A program made the position numbers and the translations under genes. Below, piece by piece: positions 1-10,998 of a stretch of DNA of 64,000 bases (position 1 is the stretch's first letter; each line of letters starts with the position of its first letter). The notes under the pieces were generated by a model. The model did not search any database and had not been told where the DNA came from. It saw only the letters and a list, made by a program, of their open reading frames with translations. Source of the DNA: Notamacropus eugenii (Eukaryota > Chordata > Mammalia > Diprotodontia > Macropodidae); contig NC_092873.1 of NCBI RefSeq assembly GCF_028372415.1, positions 352,357,246 to 352,421,245 on the forward strand, written 5' to 3'.

Positions 1-885
1 GCGGGGAGCGGCGCTGTCCCCCAGGGCCCGCAGTGGCGCCACGCAGGGTAGTGAGGGCTGTAGAGACCAGGCTTATAAACGAGGAAGCTGGGCCGCCTAG
101 TTAGAGATTAACTAGCTGGAAAGACATCTTTCTTCCCTCTCGCCACTCCCCTCCCACCCCACCCCAATCTTCTAGTCAGTTCCCTACGTATTCTTCAGGG
201 GTCGGCATTGAGAGGGTCTACGTAGGAGGGAAGGAAAGCCTCTTTGTTGCCCTAGCCCTGGAGACCTTAATTGCGTTAACTTGCGTACTGCAAGTCCTGC
301 TTTGCCTCTTACTGTCTCTGTCCTTGTCTTACCTTCGGATCTCCTCCTCCAGCCTTCTGTATTTCCGAGGCAGTCCACTGCCCGCTCCCTTCTGTGTTAT
401 GAAAAGGCTGCAAAAACTGAGATAATCGTCGCAACAAATCCTCTGTGTCCATCTTTTTGAGCCTACTTCAAAAGGTGTGGGGAGGGGCGAATGGGTCGTT
501 GACCGATCACTCCTTATCCCATTCCAATCAGCCCAGTCCTCTCCTTTCCACTTATTCGGAGCTGTTGAAAACCAATGAGTGACTAATTCCTCCTGAATTT
601 TTGAACATTATCTGTGCTTCAGTTTTCCGTTCGGTAAAATGAGGTTTAGATCGAGGCAAATGGAGTTTTAAGGGCTATAATTAAAATAGTTACGAGAAAA
701 ACTAATACAGTAAAAGATATGATTGATCAGGAGCTCTAAACAACTGCTGAAAGTCTGCTCAAAGTAAATCAAGGCAATATTAAACAGCATATTTGAATTT
801 CTGCAAGGCACTTGACTGTCTTTCACAATATCTTGGTGGAAAGATGGAGAGGTGCAGGCTGAATAATATTTAGATGGGTTTCAAA
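1..885. other. Intergenic DNA, no gene seen
   Basis: The first 100 bases are GC-rich and the rest drifts to AT-rich. No open frame here has recognisable homology. I see no repeat I can name. This would be intergenic DNA between HOXB13, outside the window to the left, and HOXB9. Confidence 0.5.
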
Positions 886-889
886 TGAT

Positions 890-1310
890 TAAACAACTGA
901 ATCAAGAGACTGTAGATTAATTGTATCCACATTAACCTTGAAAGATGTCTTTAGTGGAGTGACACAGGACTCTTCTTTTGGGTCTTGTTCAATATTTTTA
1001 GTCAGTATCTTAGATGAAACCATGCTTATCATGCTTTCAATTGACAGGAGGCTTGGAGGAATAGTTAATATGATAGGAGATGGAGTCAGGATCCAAAAAT
1101 ATTTCAGTGGGTTAGTAACTAGATGACATTTAAAAAGGAGGAAACATATATCCCGCTTCTCCATAGAGAGATTGAGGACTATGGGGATAAAAATTGTGTG
1201 TACTGTCAGTTTTATTACTGGATGAGTTTCATTCAGTGTTGTCTTTGTTACAAAAGAGGATTCAATTGGGAAATATTAAGAAATGATTCTATTATTTTTA
1301 AAAGGCATGA
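890..1310 (+). mobile_element. CR1/L3-type LINE fragment
   Basis: The stretch resembles the 3' part of the reverse-transcriptase ORF and the 3' end of old CR1/L3 LINEs, including the segments around 'cttggaggaatagttaa' and 'gagtcaggatccaaaaa'. It has many stops and is a dead fossil. The assignment is from memory of the family and needs a repeat library. Confidence 0.5.
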
Positions 1311-2040
1311 ATAAAAATTAAACAGAAGGATGAATATATACAAAACTTTCATCTTAGATTCAAATAACAAATTGTACAGCATGGTGTAGATGTAGGTAGA
1401 AAGCAGTTCATGTTTGTTTTTTTTTTTTAAAAAAAAAGATGCAGTGGTTTTAGTGGAAGGCAAACTCAATATTTGTATGTAGTATGACTTGTGTAGCAGT
1501 TTGTTTCAATAATTAGCTCATATTAAGTCTAGGGCCACTTAGAGCCACATGGTTCCCTCCTCTCCTGCTTTTGGGGGTTTTATTAAACAAAAAAAGTTAG
1601 TAGTGAAATTACAATCACTCCAAGCCTACAATTAGGAAAATTCCTAACATTTAAGAAAAATTTTGGTTTAATTTATATTTTAATCTATTTCTAATTAACT
1701 CCTGGTCTGTTTGTGAGGCAACATTGAGGTCATCAGAAACATTTATATAAAGAAAAAGCACAGTATATTATAGTATTTTTTGGTAGAGAGGAACTTATCT
1801 TTGAACTTCCCCCAATCTACAAGGAGATGGGCAGAACTGGTGGCATCAGTCTGATGATTCTGTTCTCCAGATGCCAAGTGTCTCAATCTCCCTTCTCTAT
1901 CACTGCTTAGTCCTACTTTCTCCTTTTCACAGAGGCCAGTTCTCTTAGTCCTAATTCTAGGGATCATTCCTTCCTCTTTGCTTGCCTGACCCAGAAATAT
2001 TTCTTTGGTTCTTAATTGGTTCCTGTTTCCACACAAGCTT
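1311..2040. other. AT-rich intergenic DNA
   Basis: No gene or nameable repeat is visible. The stretch contains T- and A-runs near 1410-1437. Short open frames here lack homology or codon structure that I recognise. Confidence 0.4.
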
Positions 2041-2046
2041 CTTAAC

Positions 2047-2661
2047 TGCCAGGCCTAGAGGCCTGAGGGCTACCCGAGTCTTACCTTACCTATCGCAGGT
2101 CTTCAGCTGGCCAAACCGGATAAACGTATGAGAGAAGAGACTTTCCAGAGTCGAACAAGGGTTAGGCTTTATTCAGGGTCTTGGTTACATGTGCAGGGGG
2201 AACTCTTCCTTAGGAGAGAGAGAGAAATCTCCCAAGGAGGCAAAGATCTTACAGTAAGAGAATGAAAGCAGAAGTGGAAGTGGGGAGAGAGGGGAGAGGC
2301 AAGAGCGAAGAGAGGAGAGAAGGAAGAGGGGCCTTCTGTCCTCTAAGGGCCTCTCAGCGCTAAGAGCGCCTTCAGGCTTTCCTGACCCTACTTAAGCTCT
2401 CCTGCCGCATGGTTTGCATCTGAATACCGTGCCTGTTAGATAACAATAGGTGTGCTCAGACCCGGGCCAATCTCAAGGGCAGGGATGCTCTCTCCCATCA
2501 CTTTTCTCGCGGGAAGAGGCGGAAATTCACGAGATAGCTCGGTCTCACACCTCAATTCCCTGCTGTTCCCTGGGGGGCCTCATGAGAACTCTAAGGTTTA
2601 GAAGTCCTCACTTTTACCTGCCCGAGACTGTCCACATGGAACTGAGCTTACACCCCCAACA
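2047..2661 (-). mobile_element. Solo LTR of an endogenous retrovirus, 6-bp TSD
   Basis: A 615-bp block begins TG and ends CA and is flanked by a perfect 6-bp direct repeat, CTTAAC, at 2041-2046 and 2662-2667. A polyadenylation signal reads AATAAA on the minus strand at 2168-2173, so the LTR points left. No gag, pol or env is adjacent, so this is a solo LTR left by recombination. A 6-bp duplication is typical of class II (betaretrovirus-like) elements. The boundaries are read directly; the class is inferred. Confidence 0.8.
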
Positions 2662-2839
2662 CTTAACATATGACCAAATCCTCCAATCAGAGCAAGCTTT
2701 CTGTTGCATCTTGTTCTGGTTTGTTCAATTCCCACCCAACAAAAGTTAACTGCTTTCAGGTATGGCAGGACAATCAGCAATCAATGAATGTAAGCATCCT
2801 TACAAAAGGCAGCAGAAAAAGGTAAGCTGCCTTCTAATG

Positions 2840-3185
2840 CATTAATGAAAACACAGGATTCAGAACAGGGGAGGTTATGGTTCCACTATCTCTTGCTATT
2901 TTATTCACTTCTGGATACCATGTTTTAAAAGATTCATTGACAAATGGGGTCATGTTGCTAGAAAGGTAACCAGGATAGTAGAATGAAAAGGTTGAAGGAA
3001 AAACAACTTTCTTTGAAGAACAGACAATTTTGGAGAAAATATAATGCCTGTTTTCAAATACTTGGGTCCCCATATGGAGAAATGATTAAACTTGTTCTTT
3101 TTATCTCAAAAGGACAAAACTGGGGTCAATGGTTAGAAAGGGGGGAAGGATATTTGGGCTGTAATAAGAAAAAAACTTGTGGGGT
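2840..3185 (+). mobile_element. CR1/L3-type LINE 3' fragment
   Basis: The run from 'aggattcagaacaggggagg' to 'ctgtaataagaaaaaaactt' resembles the degenerate 3' end of CR1/L3 LINEs. Reading frames are broken throughout. Assigned by memory of the family consensus. Confidence 0.45.
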
Positions 3186-3189
3186 GAAA

Positions 3190-3335
3190 TGAGCAGACCA
3201 AGAGAATGTTGTGTACGGTAACTGCAATATTGCTTGAAAAATAATCATGAATGACTAAGCTATTTTGAACATTCAAATTATGCATAAAGGACTTTTGAAA
3301 GAAAATGCTATCCACCCCAGAAAAAGAAGTGATAT
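3190..3335 (+). mobile_element. Marsupial L1 3'-end fragment
   Basis: 'gaaatgagcagaccaagaga' followed by the 'gaatgactaagctatttt' segment matches the very common 3' terminal region of marsupial L1 elements, also present at 9240-9770 and antisense at 5853-6640. No ORF survives. Confidence 0.55.
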
Positions 3336-3717
3336 ACGGAGGTATGTATATGTAATATGCCATTGGGAAAGTGAGAGGAAGAGAACTTGAAATTCAAAAT
3401 ATGATGAAAAAGAAACAAAATAAATATAAGATTAAAATAACTGTAATAATTAGAGAAAGAAATGACTCGTCAAATATTCAACAGAAACTACGTGACCACT
3501 TGTTAGGAATACTGAATAGATTGGGTTGGCTGGAAGACTGTGCTAAATGACTTTTGAGGTCCCTTCTATTAAACTTATCACTCTTTTCTCCCTCAGGTTG
3601 CCTTTAGCTTGGGAAAGGAAGCAGGAAAGTGTTTTCAATGGCAAATTTCAGGGGTGGCCATGAAGATTCCTGGGCAGGAGCTGTTGAAAGAGGCTCATTC
3701 AGCTTTCTTTGCGCTGT

Positions 3718-3733
3718 GCGCCCTCTAGTAGCC
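3718..3733 (-). promoter_or_regulatory. CTCF-like binding site
   Basis: The minus strand reads GGCTACTAGAGGGCGC, a close fit to the CTCF core (CCACYAGRGGGCGC type). The motif points left, toward HOXB13. It lies in a 570-bp stretch (3336-3904) without other recognisable features. Motif match only; occupancy is not shown. Confidence 0.5.
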
Positions 3734-3904
3734 ATCCTTGGTAAAGCAAGTCTTGGGCAAAAGTGAAAGTTCTCTACGAACAAGACTTAAGAGTTTGGTT
3801 CTTATTTCTAAATCAAGGAGGGTTGTGCCATTTCCACGGATAATTAGAGTTGGATTCAATTTTTTTTTATTAATTATGGTATATTGCAATATATTTTATG
3901 GGGT

Positions 3905-4120
3905 GAGTGTAAGATAACAGATTTCAGAGCTCAGAGACCCTTAGAGATACTGTAGTCTGGTTGCCTCTGTTGCACATATGGGTAAACTGAGGCAAAGATA
4001 GCTTATCCAAAGTCACACTAGCAGCAAATATAAGAGCTGTGATTCAAACACAGGTCCTGTGACTCCAAGATTCTCTGACTTCAGTTGCACTACACTGTCT
4101 CACAAACAGAAGAAACATTT
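3905..4120. repeat. MIR-family SINE
   Basis: The segment 'gtaaactgaggcaaagatag', then 'ccaaagtcacactagcagc', then 'caggtcctgtgactcc' is the usual MIR core and 3' half, diverged. Common in all mammals. Confidence 0.65.
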
Positions 4121-4202
4121 TTACAAGGTATTTCTTTCTCTTATCTCTTTATGGAATTCCATTAAATCAGCCCCAGGTAGGTAAGGCTGCCTTTCATATT
4201 TT

Positions 4203-4431
4203 TGTTGTGGTTGTTCAGTCACTTCAGTCATGACATATTTTCCATGACTCCATTTGGGATTTTCTTGTTAAAAATACTGGAGTGGTTTTATCGTTCCCTT
4301 CTCTAGTTCATACAGGGTTAAGTGATTTTCCCAGGGTCATAAAGTTAGTAAGTGTCTGAGGCCAGATTTGAACTCCTTTTCCTGACTCCAAGCCTGGAGC
4401 TCTATCCTCTGTGCTACCTAATTACTCCAAA
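4203..4431 (+). repeat. Marsupial CORE-SINE
   Basis: It begins with a 'gttgttcagtcacttcagtc' type head, has 'tactggagtggttt' in the middle, and ends with 'gtgtctgaggccagatttga' and a diverged 'gtgctacctaattactcc'. This architecture is characteristic of marsupial CORE-SINEs, and a second copy lies at 28692-28930. It supports a metatherian source. Confidence 0.7.
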
Positions 4432-4666
4432 GAAGACACTTCTACATCCTTCTCCCCTTTCCCATTGCCAGTTTCTATTTTTAATGATAATCATAGGGTC
4501 TTAGATTCTGAAGTGGAAGGGACTACAGAAATAATCTTGTTCAAAGATTCCTAAGCTGGGGTTCATAATTTTTTTAAAAAAATACTCCTATAACTGCATT
4601 TCAATATAATCAAATTCTTTTGTAAATCTATGTATTTTATTTTATAAAGTGAAAATTTTTGTTTTT

Positions 4667-4955
4667 GCCCAATGTGGTGTTGAACACTTTGTTATGCCTA
4701 CCACTTGGGGAGGCTGGGGCTGGTGGATCACTTGAATGTGAGAGTTCTCAATTGCAGTGGAACAAAAGTCAATCAGGCATCCTTACTAAGTCCAGGATGA
4801 ATATTAGGAGTCCCAAGGACAAGAGGACCACAGGGCTGCCTATGAAGGGTAAACCAGCCCAAGTCAGAAATAAATAAATAGAAGTATCCCTGCTAATCAG
4901 CAGTGAGAAGGGCCTCTGCACTATCAACCTGGGAATAATAGGGAGACCCAATCTC
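4667..4955 (+). pseudogene. RN7SL: 7SL (SRP) RNA retropseudogene, full length
   Basis: About 289 bases follow the SRP RNA from end to end: the start with 'ggaggctggggctgg' and 'gatcacttga' (Alu-domain 5' part), the S-domain parts 'actaagtccaggatgaatat', 'gaccacagggctgcctatga' and 'aaaccagcccaagtcagaaa', then 'ctgctaatcagcagtg', and the 3' end 'gggagacccaatctc'. Many substitutions make it non-functional. An A/GA-rich tail follows (4956-5094), as expected of a copy reverse-transcribed by L1 machinery. It sits inside an older repeat whose halves appear on both sides. I did not find a convincing target-site duplication. Unlike primate Alu or rodent B1, it is not shortened. Confidence 0.85.
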
Positions 4956-5240
4956 AAAGAAAGCAAGAAGGCAGAAAGCAAGCAAGCAAGAAATGAAGGA
5001 AGGAAGAAAAGAAAGCATGAAAGGAGAAATAAAAAGAGAAAGGAAGAAAAAAGAGAGAAAAAAAGAAAGAAAAAGAGAAAGAAGGCATGATAGAGAAGGT
5101 GTCCATAAACTCCCATACTGCCAAAGGGATGCATGACATACAAAAAAGGTTAAGAACTGATGTAGTGCAACCCTTTGCTTCTTACAGAAAAGGAAATTGG
5201 AACCTAGAAGTCAAGTAACTTTATCAAGGTCACATGGTTA
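4956..5240. repeat. A/GA-rich tail and MIR-like flank
   Basis: 4956-5094 is a purine-rich (GAAA/GGAA) tail grown from the 7SL retrocopy's poly-A. From about 5095 the interrupted host repeat resumes, and 5165-5240 looks MIR-like ('gtcaagtaactttatcaagg'). Confidence 0.5.
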
Positions 5241-5360
5241 GTACAACCTCCCACGTCTGCAAAGAAAGAAAGACAGTAAATTTCCTCAAATCTTCTCCCA
5301 AAACAACTTTATCATCAAAATTTCAGTGTTCAATTCAGATTTTTCCTTTCCATTTCTATT

Positions 5361-5401
<41 letters not shown>
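5361..5401. repeat. (TG)n microsatellite
   Basis: About 20 uninterrupted TG units. Confidence 0.95.
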
Positions 5402-5499
5402 TTCTGCTTGCTTCTTTTTGCATCATAGAATCATAGATTTAAGAGTTTGGAAGGAACTTCAACAACGCATACATGCATAGATGGACTATCCACTATAAC

Positions 5500-5852
5500 A
5501 CCTCCAACAAATAATTGTTCAGCCTCTGCTTGGTATTGCCAAGTTTCTCTGAATTCTTAATATTTGTTACTTTCTATAACAATATTCCATTACATTCATG
5601 TATCACATTGTGTTTAGTCATTCTTCAATTGACGGACTTCTGCTTTGCTTTCTTTGCGACTTTGTTTCTAGTTCCTTGCTACCACAAAAGTGCTGTTATG
5701 CATATTTGGGTGTATATGGGACCTTTCTGTCTGTCCTTGACCTTGTTGGGATATATGCATAACAGAAGTATCTCCTGAAAGAGTATGGGCGTTTTAATCA
5801 CTTTTTAAAAAAGAATAATTTCTAATTGCTTTATTTTTTGTATTTCTTTAGT
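5500..5852 (-). mobile_element. Antisense L1 3'-end fragment
   Basis: Reads as the reverse complement of the marsupial L1 3' region, including 'aatattccattacattcatg' and 'gctaccacaaaagtgctg'. Diverged and non-coding. Confidence 0.5.
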
Positions 5853-7210
5853 ATTTAATTTTTCGCCAGTTACATGTAAACAACAATTTTTAACATTTGT
5901 TTTTGATCTTCGAGTTCCAAATTCTCTCCCTTCCTCCCTTTCCACCTCCATTCAGAAGGCAAGCAATTCCATATAGGTTACATATGTATAGTCATGCAAA
6001 ACATATCCATAATAGTCATGTTGTGAAAGACAACACTGATAAAAAAAAAAAAAACTTAAGAAAAATAAAGTGAAAAAAAATGCTTCAATCTATATTCAGA
6101 CACCGTTGGTTCTTTCACTGGGGATGGATAGCGTTTTTCCTCAGAAGTCTTTCAGACCTGTCATGGATCATTGTATTGCTGAAAATAGCTAGGTCATTCA
6201 CAGCTGATCATCCTACAATATTGCTGTTACTTTGTACGCATTATATTTCACTTTGCATCAACCCATGTAAGTCTTGCTAGGTTTTTCTGAGACCATCCTG
6301 CTCATCATTTCTTATAGCACAATAGTATTCCATCACAATTACATACCACAACTTATTCAGCTGTTCCCCAATTGATGATTATCCCCTCAATTTCTAATTC
6401 TTTACCCCAGAAAAGAGCTGCTATAAATATTTTTGTACATATAGGTCCTTTTCCTTTTTATTTTTTATCTCCCTTGGGATACAGACCCCCTAGTGATAAT
6501 GCTATGTCAAAGGGCATGCATGGTTTTATAACCCTTTGGGCATAGTTCCAAATTGCTCTATAGAATGATTTAATCAATTCACAACTCCAACAATAGCACA
6601 TTAATGTCTCATTTTCCCCACATCCTCTCCACCTGCTTTTCCATTTGGCCAATTCTGCTTTTTAAGACCTTCTTCTATTCATTGGCTTTTTTGGACCTCT
6701 TTTGCCATTTGGTCTAGTCTATTTTTTTAAAGGTGTTATTTTCTTCAATATTTTTGGAGGGTCTCCTTTACCAAGCTGTTAACTCATTTTTCATGATTTT
6801 CTTGCATCACTCTTATTTCTCTTCCCATTTTTTCCTCTGCTTCTCTTGATTTTCAAAATCCTTTTTGAGTTCTTCCATGGCCTAAGACCAATTCACATTT
6901 TTCTTGGAGGCTTTGGTTGTAGGAGCTTTGACTTTGTTGCCTTCTGAGTATGTATTTTGATCTTCCTTGTCACCAAAGTAACATTCTATAGTCTGAGGTG
7001 TTTTTCCCCATTGTTTGCTCATTTTCCCAGCCTATTTCTTGACTTTTAAACTCTTCGTTAAGGCAGGACTCTGCTCCTGGTATGGAAGGTGCACTGTCCC
7101 AAAAGCCAGGGCTTTTGTGCAGATGTTTTCAGAGACACTTCTAGGGACCTGTAAATTTTCAGTTTTTCCAAAGGGGTATGATATAAGGAGGGGTATTTAC
7201 TCCTCTCCTG

Positions 7211-7246
<36 letters not shown>

Positions 7247-7970
7247 CCATAAATATTCTTTTGTGCCCTGGAACTGTAAGAAGGGTTCCTTCTCCACTGC
7301 TGCCACAAGCTATGCTATGCCAGTGCTCCTCCTCACCCCAGGACTGCCACCCAGGACTGTGACCCAGATCCAGGTATGGACAAAGCAACAGAATCCTGCC
7401 TCTCTGCCAGCACAGAGACCCTTGTAATCTCCTTCTGACCAGTTGTTTAATTCCCTTACCATTTGGGGACTGAGAACTCCAGAAACAGTCACTACTACTT
7501 CTACTGCCACTACTGATTCAGTCACTCCCCAGGCCCACTTCTGGTTTACTGGGACTTGGGGATGTAATGGGGCCATGGCTACACTGCACTCCTCTCTCAC
7601 CCAGGTGTGACAAACCTTTCCTACTGAACTTCTAAGTTGTATTTGGCATCTGTAGGCTGAGATTTCTGGAAACTGTCACTGCTGCCAGTGATTCAGTCCC
7701 CTGAGGCCTGTTCCAGGTTGGCTGGGGCCAGTTCTTTGCAGCCTGTACTGGACCAAGAGCTCTTCTCCCAGCTTGGTACAACAGACCTTTTCTGTCCACC
7801 TTCCAGGTTGTCTTAGGCTGGAGATTTGTTTCACTCTGTCATTTTGTAGGTTCTGCTGCTCTAGAACTGGTTTAGAGTCATTTTTACAGGTATTTGGAAG
7901 AGTTTGGCAGGGAGCTCAAGTGAAGCCCTGCTTTTACTCCAGTATCTTGGCTCTGCAAAATGCTTTTTAA
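5853..7970 (-). mobile_element. L1/HAL1-like element, antisense, internally deleted
   Basis: On the minus strand this runs from a 5' leader-like part (about 7970-6960), through a coiled-coil ORF1 fragment (about 6900-6650, with the same 'atggaagaactcaaaaagga' and 'aataacacctttaaa' segments as the element at 10999-13934), straight into the L1 3' terminal region (about 6640-5853). There is no ORF2, so it is either a HAL1-type element or an L1 with a large deletion. A (TG)n microsatellite lies inside it at 7214-7245. All frames are broken. Confidence 0.6.
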
Positions 7971-8520
7971 TTTTTAATAGTATTTTTTTCTTATATGTAA
8001 AGACAATTTTCAACATTCATGTTTTGAGATTTTGAGTTCCAGATTTTTCTCCTTCCTCTCCTACCTCCCCCAAATAGAAAGCAATCTGATATAGGTTATA
8101 CCTGTGTAATCATGTAAAACATATTTCCATATCTAATTGCTTTTGAAAATGAATAGATCAATTCACAGTTCCTCCAACCATAAATCAGTGTGTATATCTA
8201 TCCATAGCCCCTAAATATTGACTACTTCTACTTTCTGTCATCTTTGCCAATGAGTTGGGTGTAGTGTGAAAGCTCAAAGTTGTTTTGATTTGCATTCTTT
8301 TATTATTAGTGATTTGGAGCACTCTTCCACATAGTAGCTTTTGGTTTACAATTCTTGTGGGAATTTTTTGTTTACATCCTCTGACCACTTATTCATTAAG
8401 GAATGGCTCTTTCTCTTGGGTTTGTTCCTTGTATAGTTTGGATATCAGACCCTAACCAGAGATATCTGATGTTTTGTTCAATGTTCACTTCTCCTTCTAC
8501 TAATTACATTGATTTTATTT
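7971..8520 (-). mobile_element. Antisense L1 3'-end fragment
   Basis: The minus strand shows another copy of the marsupial L1 3' tail ('acatgattacacaggtata', purine-rich end near 8060), followed by more 3' region up to about 8520. No coding potential. Confidence 0.5.
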
Positions 8521-8584
8521 ATGTAAGAGCTTTTCAATTTCATATAGGAGATTACCTTATATTAGTATACCTTGAAATCAGGAA

Positions 8585-8630
8585 GAGCTCAGCTTAAGTC
8601 CAGCTTCAGACACAGTAACTGTGTGACCCT
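8585..8630. repeat. MIR fragment, left half, split by the LTR
   Basis: 'cacagtaactgtgtgaccct' continues after the LTR at 9118 as 'ccctgaacaatcacttgacc'. Joined, this is the usual MIR core, showing the LTR inserted into a MIR. Confidence 0.65.
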
Positions 8631-9117
8631 TGAGTGAAAAAGAGTCAGTGAAGACTTCTCAGTACTTGACAACAGGCTTCTAATAGGTAGTTAGGCCTAA
8701 GTTTCTATCTCCCAGAAATTATGTGACCTTGAAGAAACTTGAAATTTAACGCCGCCCCCCTGACCTTGGAGTGCCACCTCAGCATACTACATGCCAAATA
8801 AGGTTATGAACGTTGTGTTAGCTTTACATTGGTTGTTTTACTACTTCCTTACTCCTTATTTCTAAGGTAAATTGCCAAGTTTATATAGTGAACCTGCCTC
8901 CCAGCCAATGAGAGTAACAGCCAGCAGAGAGGGTGGGGAATTTCTGAATTAGGACCATGTAATCTTTGTTCTTGCCTTCTCAAGTGCCTCACTCTCCTGA
9001 TTACTTATCAGAGAGGAGATGCCCTTTCTCTCAAGATCATAATAAAATCTTGCTGCTTTGCTTCTACCTTGAAAAGTCTTTGATTTTCATTTGAGTCAGT
9101 GGTCTCTGACCCACACA
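8631..9117 (+). mobile_element. Solo LTR of an endogenous retrovirus, 4-bp TSD
   Basis: A 487-bp block begins TG and ends CA, flanked by CCCT at 8627-8630 and 9118-9121. It carries a TATA-like TTATATAG near 8881 and a polyadenylation signal AATAAA at 9041-9046, so it points right. The interrupted MIR rejoins across it, which confirms both ends. A 4-bp duplication fits class I (gammaretrovirus-like) elements. No internal viral genes remain. Confidence 0.8.
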
Positions 9118-9239
9118 CCCTGAACAATCACTTGACCTCAGTTAATAGAACTTACCTTTCAGAAAGCACATAGTAGGCTTTATATAGATACTTATTCCCT
9201 TCACATAATTGAAATTATCTTTGTGATCCCTTCTGTCAC

Positions 9240-9775
9240 TTCTTTGGTTAAGAACTCATCCTCACCCCCAGTTGGAAAATGGATGAGCAAGTAGTATATG
9301 TTTATGATGGAATACTATTGTGCTATGAGAAATGATAAGCAGTATGTGTCAGAAAACCTCAGGAGTCTTACATGAACTGATGCAATGAAGTGAGCAGAAC
9401 CAGGAGAACATTTATACAGTAACAGCAAATTGTAGTGATGATCAACTGTGAAATTTTTAGTTACTTTAATCAAGATAATAATTGAAGACAGTTCCAAAGG
9501 ATCCATTATCTACGTCCAGAGAGAGAATTCATGAATTCTGAGTGTTAATTGAAGCATTTTTTCAAGTTATTTTTCTTGTGTGTGTGTATTTTTTCTTTTG
9601 TGACACAGTTAACATGAAAATATGTTTTAGATGACCTTACATGTATAATCATACAGTTTGCTTTGTCAAGAGGTAGGAGAGAGGCAGGAGGAAGGGAGAG
9701 AATTTGGAACTCAAAAATTTTTTAAATTAATGTGAAATTTTTAATGTAATTGGGAAGTATTTAACAAAATATATT
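9240..9775 (+). mobile_element. Marsupial L1 3'-end copy
   Basis: Sense copy of the L1 3' terminus: 'ggaatactattgtgctatga', 'agcagaaccaggagaacatt', then a purine-rich 'gggagagaatttggaactc' tail. 5'-truncated and non-coding. Confidence 0.65.
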
Positions 9776-9864
9776 CACACACACACCCCCCATATATACA
9801 CAGCCATAGCATAACACTTGATGTTATGTTCTTCAAGGCATATGCCTTTTGAGCTTGTGGTATG

Positions 9865-9960
9865 TGATAGAGAAAGGAATAAGTATTTATATAGCACCTA
9901 CTATGTGCCAGGCTCTGTGCTAAACGCTTTGCAAATATTATCTCATATTACAAGATTTTG
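9865..9960 (+). repeat. MIR-related SINE fragment
   Basis: 'gcacctactatgtgccagg' and 'ctgtgctaaacgctttgc' are the MIR3-type core found in all mammals. Confidence 0.65.
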
Positions 9961-10099
9961 TTCTAAACTTTTTATTTTATTATATTTTATTTTGTGTTGT
10001 GGCACTTGTGGTATTTGGAGTGTGCTACACATTACTGAGTATGTTTATGCCAGAGTTCCTGCATTCTTACATTAGCCTTCTAATGGATGCTCCCAACTT

Positions 10100-10715
10100 C
10101 TTTTCTCTCCCCTTTAATCTAACAATCACACTGCTCTCATTTATAATATTCCTTAAGCCTAGATCTGGAATGTCACTATTCAGCTCAAAACTACTTCAGA
10201 AGTTCCGAGTCAAATTTAAACTCCTTTGCCTGGCATTCAAGGCCTTCTGCAATTAAGCACCACTTTGCCTTTGTCTTTTCACAAATCACTTCACTCAACA
10301 CTCAGAATGCTCTGGCCAGACTGTATGATTTTCTCTTCCCCAAATACAATTTCATTATACCACTTCTGTGCCTTTGCTTACTTAGTTTCCTATTCCAGGA
10401 ATCTCCTGCTTCCCCTAAAACAAATTAAAAATATAATTTCTTCCAGGTACACTTCCTCAGTTCTCCCAGTTGTCAACAACCTTCTCCCACTATACTTCAT
10501 GTAGAACTTGGTCTGTACTTCTCTAATGTACTGATTAGGCAAGGTTGTGTACTAGCTACCTATTACATATGTATCTATGTTTGCATCTTGTCCTCCCAGT
10601 AGACTAAACTCTATGAGGGGAAGAATTGTGTCTCTACTCCTCCTCCAGTGCCACGTATAGGGTCTTGTATACAAAAGGCATTTAATAAGTGTCCATTAAA
10701 ATGAGCTGACTGTGT
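10100..10715 (+). mobile_element. L2 LINE 3' end
   Basis: The segment 'tgcctggcattcaaggcctt' and the 3' tail with 'ggaagaattgtgtctctact' and 'ggcatttaataagtgtcc' are hallmarks of ancient L2 elements. Short open frames through it are accidental. Confidence 0.7.
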
Positions 10716-10998
10716 ATTCATTGAACTATACCCATGGGGCCAGATTCTAAACTACTGAGTCGCTTTTCTCATTCTGAGTCAGCATCACTTCTGGCCTGAC
10801 CTGGGAGAGGTTTTGTTTGGAGTTTCTCGTTAATTAACAATCAATTAATTAACAAGTATTTATTAAGCACCTATTATGTTCAAGGCACTGTGTTAAGCAA
10901 TGGAGTTTTGGTTGTAGCGTTATTGCTGTTGTTGTTTTGTTTCTTTGGACCTGTGATTTCCTTGGTCTGGGAACTTTGGATAAGAAAACTCCAGATAC

